The notes under the pieces: model-generated
Database searches by the model: none
Told to the model about the DNA's origin: nothing
Seen by the model: the letters and a program-made list of their open reading frames with translations, nothing else
Made by a program: the position numbers and the translations under genes
NCBI GenBank assembly: GCA_022448645.1
Contig: JAKVBZ010000144.1
Span: 1 to 8,306 of the forward strand
Direction of reading: 5' to 3'
DNA: 8,306 bases
From: Pirellulaceae bacterium
GTDB lineage: Bacteria; Planctomycetota; Planctomycetia; Pirellulales; Pirellulaceae
Part shown: one piece after another, positions 1 through 6,798 of the stretch
Layout of the letters: every line of letters starts with the position of its first letter
How positions within the stretch are numbered: the first letter of the stretch is position 1

Positions 1-565
1 CTCTCCGCTGTGGACGAGGTTGAACCCTTTGCAGTGGGCGAGATTGAACCCTTTGTAATGGGCGAGGTGCCCCCCTGCGAGCGTTCGGATTGGGTTGCGG
101 TGACGGTGGAGCGTAACGTTTTTTCAGCTGCTCGTTGTAGTGTTGTGCTTTTTGACTTGTTTGGGACGAAAGATTTTGCGTGTTCTTTTCCAGTTGAGCA
201 CTACGCTGATCGAAATGATGGATAGACCGCTCATACTGGGCCATCGCGTGCTTTTCGAGAAGTTCCGCTTGTTTCAGCATTTTCTGATCATTTCGCTCCA
301 GACCTTGTTGTCGCAGCGACGAAGCGTGCGTCAGCTGGCGTTCCAGATTTGCTGTGGCGGCTTGTAACTCTCTTTCATACACCGAAATACGCCCCAATAT
401 CACTTGCTCGGTCTTTTTCGATGCCGATTCCATCGCGATACCGCGGCGTTTTTCGGTAGCATCTTCAGTCAAGACGGAACGAGGTTGGGTTTCGGCAGTT
501 TGAGCCCCGGTGATTCCCGTGGCAGCGACAATCAGTGCGACAGCAGCCAATGTCGACTTGAACAT
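1..565 (-). CDS. Secreted coiled-coil protein with Pro/Arg-rich repeat tail (3' end cut off)
   Basis: The gene is open from an ATG at 565-563 to the left edge, giving at least 188 residues, and continues outside. The start has a clear ribosome binding site, AGAGAGG (573-579 read on the minus strand), 7 nt upstream. Residues 1-21 look like a Sec signal peptide: Lys3, a hydrophobic run, then a likely cut after ITGA. Residues about 31-151 contain no proline, are rich in Gln, Glu, Lys, Ala and Leu, and should form a long helix or coiled coil. From residue 152 the chain turns Pro/Gln/Arg-rich and basic, with two copies of an 8-residue unit close to PRPLQRVQ plus part of a third. I do not recognise the family. 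Export to the periplasm or surface is inferred. The basic tail could bind an acidic polymer or cell-wall material, but nothing proves that. Confidence 0.75.
   Translation of the reverse strand, partial: MFKSTLAAVALIVAATGITGAQTAETQPRSVLTEDATEKRRGIAMESASKKTEQVILGRISVYERELQAATANLERQLTHASSLRQQGLERNDQKMLKQAELLEKHAMAQYERSIHHFDQRSAQLEKNTQNLSSQTSQKAQHYNEQLKKRYAPPSPQPNPNARRGAPRPLQRVQSRPLQRVQPRPQRR
15..62 (-). repeat. 24-bp tandem repeat, two copies, inside the secreted protein gene
   Basis: Units at 15-38 and 39-62 match at 21 of 24 positions, and a fragment (CGAGGT) of a further copy begins at 63. The period is a multiple of three, so it encodes an in-frame 8-residue repeat in the basic tail. Further copies may lie beyond the left edge. 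Confidence 0.85.
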
Positions 566-1122
566 GAAAATACCTCTCTGAACTGATGGGAAGACTCATT
601 TTTTGCGATCGGAATATTTGCACCAATAGCTTTGAGAAATGCAGGGAAAGACTAGTGAAACGGCCTGGTGAAACCGTATCGATCAGCGAAAATTCCCCGC
701 TGAAAATGGCCTGACCGCAGTGAAAGTACGAAAACTATTCCGCCCATAGCGTCTAAACCGGCGGGGAATGACGGCCTTTTTTCTGGTTATGAGGTTTGAG
801 AAACAATCAGAATTTTTAGGTTGGGGGAGCGTGTGCCACCAATGGCCAGGGAATTTTAGATTTTTGATTTGGGGTTTTGACCAGCTGTAGGTTGTTTTGG
901 CCAAAGATTTTGTTGTTCTGACAACAATTTCCGTCGCGCTGCCCGGCTTACGTAGATTTTGCCGCCTAAAATCCCGTTTCATTCCGGTGAGAGAGTGGTT
1001 CGAAAAACCGACCGGTTGCCTCGGATCGTCATGAAATACAGTAGTACTTGCATAAGTCCAATGAGCGTGGCATATTACGTGTTTCCCTACACCATGTGAA
1101 AAGACTGGGAGAGGACCGGCGT
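566..1122. other. Divergent intergenic region, no gene seen
   Basis: This 557-bp spacer lies between the minus-strand secreted protein and hisA, so it should hold promoters for both directions. No open frame here has a ribosome binding site or recognisable protein. A T6 run near 775 has no good stem before it. A weak sigma70-like pair lies before hisA (TTGCAT at 1048-1053, CATATT at 1071-1076, 17-bp spacer), but each box is a poor match and I do not call it a promoter. The clearest structure is the inverted repeat listed at 910-927. Confidence 0.6.
910..927. repeat. Perfect 7-bp inverted repeat
   Basis: TTGTTGT and ACAACAA flank a 4-nt TCTG spacer. The arms are A/T-rich and no T-run follows directly, so a terminator is unlikely. 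A protein-binding operator in the divergent promoter region is possible but unproven. Confidence 0.35.
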
Positions 1123-1848
1123 ATGCAAATCTGGCCCGCGATCGACATTCGGGGCGGGAAGTGTGTGCGTTTGCGGCAAGGCGACTATGCCCAGGAAACG
1201 GTCTATGCGGATGTTCCAGCCATAGCAGCCGACCGTTGGCTGCAGCAGGGTGCTCGCCAATTGCATTTGGTCGATTTAGACGGAGCTCGCGACGGGCAAT
1301 CGGTGAACCAGGCTGCCATCGCAGCGATCCTAGAACGCGTGGACTGTCCTTGCCAATTGGGGGGCGGAATTCGCGATGAACAAGCGATCCTGACGTGGTT
1401 ACAGGCCGGCATCGAACGGCTGGTCGTCGGGACGCAGGCGCTTCGGGATGCGGATTGGTTTCGAGAGATGTGTCGCAAATACCCGTCTCGCTTGGCCCTG
1501 GGAATTGACGCGCGGGACGGCCAGGTGGCAGTTGAGGGATGGCTGGAGACGAGTGAGGTGGCGGCAGTCGATTTGGCGCAACAGTTTCAACAAGAACCAA
1601 TCGCGGCAATTATTTACACCGACATCGCGCGAGATGGCATGTTAACCGGGCCCAACTTAGACGCGATGAAACAGATGAAACAGGCAGTCGACGTTCCTGT
1701 GATTGCTTCTGGAGGAGTGGCAGAAGTAGACGACATTCGACGACTTTCCCAACTTGGGATGGACGGATGTATTGTGGGACGTTCGTTATATGAAGGTACT
1801 CTGACGCTGCCCGACGCCTTAGAGACAGCACAGTTGAATTCGAGATAG
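1123..1848 (+). CDS. hisA: HisA, phosphoribosylformimino-AICAR-phosphate (ProFAR) isomerase
   Basis: This cytoplasmic enzyme carries out the Amadori rearrangement of ProFAR to PRFAR, the step before HisF/HisH in histidine synthesis. The 241-residue product has the normal family length and a (beta/alpha)8-barrel pattern. The catalytic aspartates are Asp8 (PAIDIRGG) and Asp129 (LGIDARDG). Phosphate-binding turns are visible at GGGIR (80-84), the YTDIARDG segment (165-172) and the ASGGV and VGRSLYEG segments near the end. I chose the ATG at 1123 because GGGAGAGGA (1107-1115) lies 7 nt upstream and the protein then begins just before the conserved first strand; an in-frame TTG at 1048 would add 25 unrelated residues. 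No other his gene is nearby. The stop codon is followed 14 bp later by the EF-G-like gene, so the two are probably co-transcribed. Confidence 0.95.
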   Translation: MQIWPAIDIRGGKCVRLRQGDYAQETVYADVPAIAADRWLQQGARQLHLVDLDGARDGQSVNQAAIAAILERVDCPCQLGGGIRDEQAILTWLQAGIERLVVGTQALRDADWFREMCRKYPSRLALGIDARDGQVAVEGWLETSEVAAVDLAQQFQQEPIAAIIYTDIARDGMLTGPNLDAMKQMKQAVDVPVIASGGVAEVDDIRRLSQLGMDGCIVGRSLYEGTLTLPDALETAQLNSR

Positions 1849-1862
1849 GAGTCACACACGGC

Positions 1863-3962
1863 ATGGCCAGTCACAAACCAGAAAACATCCGAAACATTGC
1901 TCTTTGTGGACATGGTTCGAGCGGCAAGACAACGCTCACCGACAAGATACTAGTGACCACCGGTGCATTGAGCGGTACACCGTCCGTCGACGATGGCAAT
2001 AGTTTTTGTGATTTTGATGCGGAAGAAAAACAACATAAGTACTCCATCGAAGCCTCTGTGACACATTGCCAGCACAACGGCAAACGGCTCAATCTCATTG
2101 ACACTCCAGGCTACCCTGACTTCATCGGCCAGGCCATCGGAGCGATCCATGGTGTCGACGTCGCGGCCATCGTCATCAACGCTCAATCAGGTATTGAAGT
2201 GAATACTCGGAGAGTATTTGACGAAGCTGGCAAGGCGGGCATTGGCAGAATCATCATCATCAACAAGATGGACGCCGAAAATATCACCTTCGATTCCGTC
2301 GTCGATGACGTTCAAAACCTGTGGGGGCCCAAATGTGTACTGCTCAATGTGCCCGTCGGGCATGGTCCTGATTTCAAGGGAGTCGTGAGTACGTTGGAGG
2401 TACCCGATGACACCGCGGGTGCATTGGTGGATCCAGCCGAAATTAGCGAGCCCTTGATGGAGTCAATCATTGAGGTCGATGAGGAGGTGATGGAACGGTA
2501 CTTTGAGGGAACTCCGCCCACACAAGAAGAACTGTCTAAATTAGTCGTTCGGGCGGTCGCCGAAGGCAGTTTGGTCCCCATCCTGTGTTGTTCAGGAAAA
2601 TCTGGGAATGGCGTCAGCGAGTTGCTGGACGCATTGGTGATGTGTTGTCCGCCACCAACAGCTGTCAAGCGGACCGCCACCAACGACGACGGAGAGGAAA
2701 TTGACCTCGCATGCGATCCGAACGGGCCTTTGGCCGGCGTTGTATTCAAAACACGCATCGACCCCTTTGTCCAAAAACTTAGTTTCATTCGTATGTTTTC
2801 AGGGACGTTAAATAAGGACGCGGTGGTGCCAGCTTCTACCTCACGCAAAGGCGTCAAGCTGAGCCAATTGCTGGAGGTACAGGCTTCTGAAACAGCAAAT
2901 ATTGATGACGCCGGTCCTGGCGATATCGTCGCCGTGGCTAAGATCGAAGAATTACATACCGGCACCAGTATTGGTGAGCTAGTATTACCCAAGCTGACTT
3001 TCCCAACCCCCATGGTAGGCTTGGCAGTGACCCCTAAGAGCCGGGGCGATGAGACAAAAATGTCGGGCGCACTCGGTAAGGTGGTCGAAGAAGATCCAAC
3101 CTTCCGGCTAGACCGAGACGCACAAACCAAGGAATTGGTGATGACCGGTATGAGCGAACTGCATCTGAAAATCGTGCAGGAAAGACTCAATCGCCGTGAC
3201 AAAGTGGAAATAGACACCAAAGAACCGAAAATTCCCTACCGCGAAACAATCCAGGCAAATGCTGATGGGATGTACCGTCACAAAAAACAATCGGGTGGGC
3301 GAGGCCAATTTGGCGAAGTTCATATTCGGATGCTTCCGCTTCCCCGCGGGACCGACATCGAAGAGTTTTGCAACAAAGAACGGTTTCCGTCGATGAAACA
3401 ACACCACTACACTGAATTGAATAATTTCCTGTGGGTCGATTCGGTTGTCGGTGGCGTCATCCCCGGAAACTTCATGCCTGCAGTGGAAAAAGGATTTAAA
3501 GACCGCCTCGATCGAGGTGTGATTGCCGGCTACCAGGTCCAGGATGTTTGCGTCGAAGTACATTTCGGCAAACACCATCCTGTCGACAGTTCTGAAGCTG
3601 CTTTTAAAATGGCCGCGTCGATGGCATTTCGCAATGTGTTTCAAGATGCCAAACCCAGCCTATTGGAACCTGTCGTCCGTATGGATATCACGGTGCCGGA
3701 AGCAAATGTGGGAGACGTTTATAGCGACATGTCCAGCCGCCGCGGCCGTGTGCTCGGAGCGGATTCGGCCGGTGGAAACCTACAGACAGTTCACACCGAG
3801 GTCCCTCTGGCGGAGGTTACGACGTATGCCCGTACCCTGTCCAGTATGACAGGAGGCCAAGGTAGTTACGCCATGGAATTCAGCCACTACGATGTCGTGC
3901 CACCTAACGTCATGCAAGAAATCGTGACCAAATCCAAGGTCAAAGAGGAAGAGGACGAATAA
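1863..3962 (+). CDS. EF-G-like translation GTPase (EF-G2 type)
   Basis: The 699-residue product has the full EF-G domain order. The G domain has P-loop GHGSSGKT (16-23), a G3 motif DTPGY (80-84) and NKMD (134-137). Domain II, then domain III with the MSELHLKI segment, follow. Domain IV begins near HKKQSGGRGQFGEV (473-486) and keeps the tip segment HHPVDSSE (571-578). Domain V begins near residue 600, and the tail is acidic. Two features differ from housekeeping EF-G. The catalytic-position His of DTPGH is Tyr84, and the switch I RGITI motif is replaced by HKYSI (58-62). These changes mark the divergent EF-G2/EFG-II group, which includes Thermus EF-G-2 and mycobacterial FusA2, so this is probably not the main translocase. 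Its role in the cell is unknown. AGGAG (1847-1851) overlaps the hisA stop, which suggests coupled translation. The 'fusA' label would be ambiguous, so no symbol is given. Confidence 0.93.
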   Translation: MASHKPENIRNIALCGHGSSGKTTLTDKILVTTGALSGTPSVDDGNSFCDFDAEEKQHKYSIEASVTHCQHNGKRLNLIDTPGYPDFIGQAIGAIHGVDVAAIVINAQSGIEVNTRRVFDEAGKAGIGRIIIINKMDAENITFDSVVDDVQNLWGPKCVLLNVPVGHGPDFKGVVSTLEVPDDTAGALVDPAEISEPLMESIIEVDEEVMERYFEGTPPTQEELSKLVVRAVAEGSLVPILCCSGKSGNGVSELLDALVMCCPPPTAVKRTATNDDGEEIDLACDPNGPLAGVVFKTRIDPFVQKLSFIRMFSGTLNKDAVVPASTSRKGVKLSQLLEVQASETANIDDAGPGDIVAVAKIEELHTGTSIGELVLPKLTFPTPMVGLAVTPKSRGDETKMSGALGKVVEEDPTFRLDRDAQTKELVMTGMSELHLKIVQERLNRRDKVEIDTKEPKIPYRETIQANADGMYRHKKQSGGRGQFGEVHIRMLPLPRGTDIEEFCNKERFPSMKQHHYTELNNFLWVDSVVGGVIPGNFMPAVEKGFKDRLDRGVIAGYQVQDVCVEVHFGKHHPVDSSEAAFKMAASMAFRNVFQDAKPSLLEPVVRMDITVPEANVGDVYSDMSSRRGRVLGADSAGGNLQTVHTEVPLAEVTTYARTLSSMTGGQGSYAMEFSHYDVVPPNVMQEIVTKSKVKEEEDE

Positions 3963-4411
3963 CCGGAACCGGGTTCTTCGCATCCGTGTTTGGGCCTTAA
4001 ATCAACAGATCCCCATATATTGTGGATGGGGCGGATGGATCCAAACTAAACTTTTTTCCCCATGACCGCCGAATACCTAATAAGAAGGTTGCTTGCGGGT
4101 CATCCGCTTCGTATCATTGGAGTGGAATGCGGGTGAAAATGGTTCGGTTTTAGTGGTTTTTCCAGTGCCGGCGACCTTCCCTGTTACCATCAAACTTGCA
4201 CTTTTTCTGTATCGCCTCGAAGACTATGGCCAATTACATCGTCCTCTTCGGCTGTCTGTGCTTGTGTAGCTGTCCGGTTTGACCGGACAGCACGATCTCT
4301 TTTTCTTTCTATACGACGCCTGGCTGTTTTCCCCGTGAAACATAATCGCGGCGGTCGCAGCTGATCCGATCTTAGTAACATTCACAGAACCGTTTCCGGA
4401 GTGGCCTCAAC
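3963..4411. other. Intergenic region between the EF-G-like gene and cysE
   Basis: I see no gene in this 449-bp spacer. A 6-bp inverted repeat (CCCCAT 4011-4016, ATGGGG 4026-4031) lies 20 nt before a T6 run at 4052-4057, too far for a normal terminator. A strong terminator-like hairpin follows at 4269-4310. CATAAT at 4341-4346 resembles a -10 box about 65 bp before the cysE ATG, but has no good -35 partner. A 63-codon minus-strand frame at 4190-4381 has no recognisable sequence and is not called. Confidence 0.6.
4269..4310 (+). terminator. Putative intrinsic terminator (or cysE leader hairpin)
   Basis: The arms GCTGTCCGGT (4269-4278) and ACCGGACAGC (4282-4291) form a perfect 10-bp G/C-rich stem with a 3-nt TTG loop. 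A T-rich tract (4298-4310, interrupted by C) follows about 6 nt later. This fits a plus-strand rho-independent terminator for hisA and the EF-G-like gene, although it lies about 300 bp past their stop. It also sits about 100 nt before cysE, so if cysE transcription starts further upstream it could act as an attenuator. Confidence 0.55.
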
Positions 4412-5389
4412 ATGGCGTCCGATTTTCGACTTAAAGAACAACTTCCCGAGCTAACCGATCGTATTGTTCGCAGCTATACGGAAATCGGTACGATCAACTA
4501 TTTGGGGCATAGTCCGCTGCCAAATTTCGACGAGGTCATGTCCGCAATCGAAGACCTCAAAGACGTGATCTATCCAGGCTACCGTCGGCGCGAAGGGCTA
4601 CACCTGGGCAACATCACCTACCATGTGGGTGATCTAATCGATGGACTACATGACAAGTTGACTCGCCAAATCGCGCGGGCCTTACAACACGACGATCGTG
4701 TCCAGTCTAAACCAGCTAGTACAGATGATCCGAAGCGCGTTACGGATTATGAAGCCAAAGGACAGGCTATGGCCATCGCGTTTTTGGAACGCATCCCCGA
4801 CTTACGCAATTTGCTGGAAACGGATGTGCAAGCTGCGTTTGACGGTGACCCTGCTTGCAAGAACCTGGACGAAGTCATCTTCTGCTATCCCGGTCTGGAG
4901 GCAGTTACGATTTTCCGCTTGGCACACGAACTATACCAATTGGACGTCCCCTTCATCCCCAGGATGTTTACCGAATGGGCGCACCAAAAAACAGGGATTG
5001 ATATCCATCCCGGAGCCACTGTTGGAACCCACTTTTTTATCGATCATGGTACGGGCGTGGTCATTGGCGAAACGTGTAACATCGGTAATCACGTCAAACT
5101 CTATCAAGGTGTAACTCTGGGAGCACTTAGTTTTGACACGGATGCCGACGGCAATGTCGTCCGTGGAGTCAAACGGCATCCCACACTCGAAGATCGTGTG
5201 GTGATCTATGCGAATGCGACGGTGCTTGGTGGCCGCACCGTGGTGGGCCACGATTCTGTACTAGGATCAAGCGTCTGGTTGACTCGCAGCGTTGATCCCC
5301 ACACGACGGTATTACTAGATAAACCGGGTTTGCGAATGCGCGATGACCGACCTGATGAATTTCGTCCGGAAACGAACTATCAGATCTAA
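4412..5389 (+). CDS. cysE: Serine O-acetyltransferase (long-loop CysE/EpsC type)
   Basis: This enzyme acetylates L-serine with acetyl-CoA to give O-acetylserine, the acceptor for sulfide in cysteine synthesis. The 325-residue product has a helical N-terminal part (about 1-195) and a left-handed beta-helix of hexapeptide repeats (about 196-300). The active-site pair is Asp197 (DIHPGA) and His212 (IDHGTG), with the same 15-residue spacing as Asp143/His158 in E. coli CysE. His256 (KRHP) corresponds to E. coli His193. The loop before it is 9 residues longer than in E. coli and contains an acidic DTDADGN segment; similar long loops occur in other members of this subgroup, as I recall. The chain ends NYQI, and a C-terminal Ile is what docks into cysteine synthase in known complexes. 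The ATG at 4412 has GGAG (4398-4401) 10 nt upstream. No cysK is in the window. Confidence 0.92.
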   Translation: MASDFRLKEQLPELTDRIVRSYTEIGTINYLGHSPLPNFDEVMSAIEDLKDVIYPGYRRREGLHLGNITYHVGDLIDGLHDKLTRQIARALQHDDRVQSKPASTDDPKRVTDYEAKGQAMAIAFLERIPDLRNLLETDVQAAFDGDPACKNLDEVIFCYPGLEAVTIFRLAHELYQLDVPFIPRMFTEWAHQKTGIDIHPGATVGTHFFIDHGTGVVIGETCNIGNHVKLYQGVTLGALSFDTDADGNVVRGVKRHPTLEDRVVIYANATVLGGRTVVGHDSVLGSSVWLTRSVDPHTTVLLDKPGLRMRDDRPDEFRPETNYQI

Positions 5390-5606
5390 GCTCTCCCTGG
5401 CCATCCGCGAAGCCATGAATGATCCAGGCAGGCCAGCAGGGGTGCGGTCTTGTACGTCCAGAGATGTCCGCCGGTTTGAACGCGGTCACCTAGTTGCGAT
5501 AGGTTGCGTGCCTTCGGCGAAGAATACGTCTCGCATGCGTGACAGAAACCATGGCCGCGATAAATTCGCTATCTAGCCAGATTGGCGGCGCCAGGAAGAG
5601 GCCTGT

Positions 5607-5649
5607 CCCGGGATGATTCGGGTGGCTCTCACCGCCGGGCTACCTTTTT
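5607..5649 (+). terminator. Putative intrinsic terminator after cysE
   Basis: An outer stem pairs CCCGG (5607-5611) with CCGGG (5635-5639). Inside it, CGGGTG (5619-5624) pairs with CACCG (5630-5634) with one bulged G and a GCTCT loop. Five T residues (5645-5649) follow 5 nt after the stem. The polarity suits plus-strand transcripts from cysE, which ends 217 bp earlier. It lies just before the end of the convergent gene and would keep the two transcripts apart. The stretch 5390-5606 shows no convincing gene. Confidence 0.45.
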
Positions 5650-5656
5650 ACCACGG

Positions 5657-6223
5657 TTATTGGGAAGGTTCCCGCGTAGGAACCGCATCCGGAGGTATCG
5701 CATAAGGGCGAGTGGTATACCATGGTAATATGACAGGTTGTTTTGTTATCACTCGCTTTTGTACGTCGACTTCGTAGGTGATGGGCAATTCTTCTCCTTC
5801 GACCCAAAAAATCACCTCGGTCTCTCCTGCGCTCAGTCCCGAAATCAAAAAGTCCCACTGTGAATACTGTACGATTTCACAGACTTCTGGATTTGCGACG
5901 TAGGTACGGTAGACATTTGACTTAGCCCGCATGATCTTGTGTCGCCCTTCCGTCACGTGGAGAGATCTACTCGATTGCACCATCGTGGTGCTATTCCGCA
6001 GCTTTTCAGTTAAAGCAAGGCCAGTTGATTTTGAATGAGGAGGGAAAGGAGTGCCTTCACTTGCAATGCCCGAGTTGGGTTTCGACCCAACCTCGTGTTC
6101 CTGTTTTACGTCCGACGAGGATACGGCGGTGTCATTTTCATCGGCGGCAGGTGAATCTTCAGCAGACACCAGTTGAGTCCCAAACCATGCTGCGATCAAC
6201 AATACTAACGCTCGTGAAGTCAT
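5657..6223 (-). CDS. Exported protein with a pilus/secretin N-terminal-like domain
   Basis: The 188-residue product starts with a Sec signal peptide (about 1-21, likely cut after LVSA). A low-complexity acidic and Ser-rich linker (about 22-80) follows. A compact domain at about 86-155 runs LHVTEGRHKIMRAKSNVYRT, then ANPEVCEIV, an FLISGLSAGETEVIFW segment, and finally ITYEVDV. This order (binding-loop strand, 'xPxVxxV', 'l.l.G...G.T.v..w', final strand) matches the domain at the N-terminus of CpaC/RcpA-type pilus secretins (Pfam T2SS-T3SS_pil_N). The secretin channel that normally follows is absent; a short Pro-rich tail ends the protein. I chose the ATG at 6223 because the signal peptide then begins directly and AGAAGG lies 12 nt upstream. 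In-frame starts at 6235 (ATG) and 6265 (GTG) are less well supported. It probably acts in the periplasm or at the outer membrane; a partner is not visible. It is convergent with cysE. Confidence 0.8.
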   Translation of the reverse strand: MTSRALVLLIAAWFGTQLVSAEDSPAADENDTAVSSSDVKQEHEVGSKPNSGIASEGTPFPPHSKSTGLALTEKLRNSTTMVQSSRSLHVTEGRHKIMRAKSNVYRTYVANPEVCEIVQYSQWDFLISGLSAGETEVIFWVEGEELPITYEVDVQKRVITKQPVILPWYTTRPYAIPPDAVPTREPSQ

Positions 6224-6276
6224 GATACGAACCATCCTTCTATCGACTTTTGGACAAATATCCACTGCAGTTCTTG

Positions 6277-6282
6277 ATTATA
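6277..6282 (-). promoter_or_regulatory. Candidate -10 box for the exported protein gene
   Basis: Read on the minus strand this is a perfect TATAAT, preceded by TTGGC. It lies 53 bp upstream of the chosen ATG at 6223, leaving a leader of about 45 nt. No TTGACA-like -35 box is visible at 16-18 bp, so the call rests on one hexamer and its position. Confidence 0.4.
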
Positions 6283-6727
6283 GCCAAGACTTCGAAATAA
6301 CATGCAGGAAACGAGTGGAAAACGCGGCAATGACGGAACAATCGTTAGATCGTGTACTGCTGCAATTCCGTACGAAGCCGGCTGCGGGCAGGAGGAGGTA
6401 AAAGCTCTCACGGGGATGCCATGTCGGATTTGCGATAACTAGCAGGGACGCCCTGAGTTGGTAGCAGTGCCTTCACTCCAGCGACGTTACCGGAACGTTC
6501 GATGCTGGTCGTCCAAGACCGTTCCACTCATCCAAGTGGACCATCAGACCGAAGCGTTCACGTGTCAGCAGACTCCGTGTGGAATCCACACACAGCCCAC
6601 TGCTTGTTCACCAACGTAGTATGGGGGTAATCGCCTTTCCGATCAGCAAATGGTTCACGTTTGAGACCTGCACGGCACATCCCCGGTGGTAGAATTCCGA
6701 CCTCATGTGACGACGAGCGATATGGTC
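6283..6727. other. Divergent intergenic region rich in inverted repeats
   Basis: This spacer separates the minus-strand exported protein from the plus-strand dehydrogenase. No frame on either strand has both a ribosome binding site and a recognisable product. Between 6446 and 6591 there is a run of short inverted repeats, annotated separately. The rest shows nothing I can support. Confidence 0.55.
6446..6591 (+). other. Cluster of hairpins, possible structured RNA or tRNA-like remnant
   Basis: GGACG (6446-6450) pairs with CGTCC (6510-6514). Next to that, ACCGG (6489-6493) pairs with CTGGT (6505-6509, one G-T pair), so the two stems could stack. CTG/CAG (6453-6455/6465-6467) encloses AGTTGGTAG, which resembles a tRNA D-loop, and GTTCGAT (6497-6503) resembles a T-loop. 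However, the T-stem does not pair in tRNA register, the anticodon arm is poor, and base 33 would be A. Two more hairpins follow: TCCACT/AGTGGA (6523-6528/6535-6540) and GTGTGG/CCACAC (6577-6582/6586-6591). A functional tRNA is unlikely; a decayed tRNA, a small RNA, a leader or chance all remain possible. Confidence 0.25.
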
Positions 6728-6757
6728 CTGACGGTGACAGGCTCAAATCGTTACAAT
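6728..6757 (+). promoter_or_regulatory. Candidate sigma70-type promoter for the dehydrogenase
   Basis: CTGACG (6728-6733, 4 of 6 match to TTGACA) and TACAAT (6752-6757, 5 of 6 match to TATAAT) are separated by 18 bp. The -10 box ends 41 bp before the ATG at 6799, a normal distance. Promoter rules in planctomycetes are poorly known, so this is a moderate call. Confidence 0.4.
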
Positions 6758-6798
6758 GGATTCTTATTCTGTACAACGATCCCGAACAAGGAGACCCC

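Noticed and set aside
10..586. Three short plus-strand frames near the left edge
   Set aside because: They are antisense to the minus-strand secreted protein gene, which has a signal peptide, a ribosome binding site and a coherent composition.
1048..1122. Longer hisA start at a TTG
   Set aside because: The added 25 residues do not belong to the HisA fold, and the ATG at 1123 has a strong ribosome binding site.
683..1609. Long minus-strand open frame of 308 codons
   Set aside because: It lies mostly antisense to hisA, whose identity is certain. Its protein is rich in Pro, Arg and Ser with no recognisable domain, as expected for a shadow frame.
2312..3220. Minus-strand open frame of 302 codons
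   Set aside because: It is fully antisense to the EF-G-like gene and has a Ser/Thr-rich, featureless product.
4011..4057. CCCCAT/ATGGGG hairpin and T6 run after the EF-G-like gene
   Set aside because: A gap of 20 nt between the stem and the T-run is too long for an intrinsic terminator.
4190..4381. Minus-strand 63-codon frame in the spacer before cysE
   Set aside because: It is Arg-rich with no recognisable features, and it spans the terminator-like hairpin.
5395..5442. CTGGCC/GGCCAG inverted repeat just after cysE
   Set aside because: The loop is 28 nt and no T-run follows. The hairpin at 5607-5649 is a better terminator.
5343..5576. Plus-strand 77-codon frame overlapping the end of cysE
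   Set aside because: There is no ribosome binding site before its ATG, it starts inside cysE in another frame, and the product has no coherent features.
6661..6798. N-terminal extension of the dehydrogenase
   Set aside because: The added residues are not family-like, and AAGGAG sits right before the ATG at 6799. The candidate promoter also lies inside the extension.
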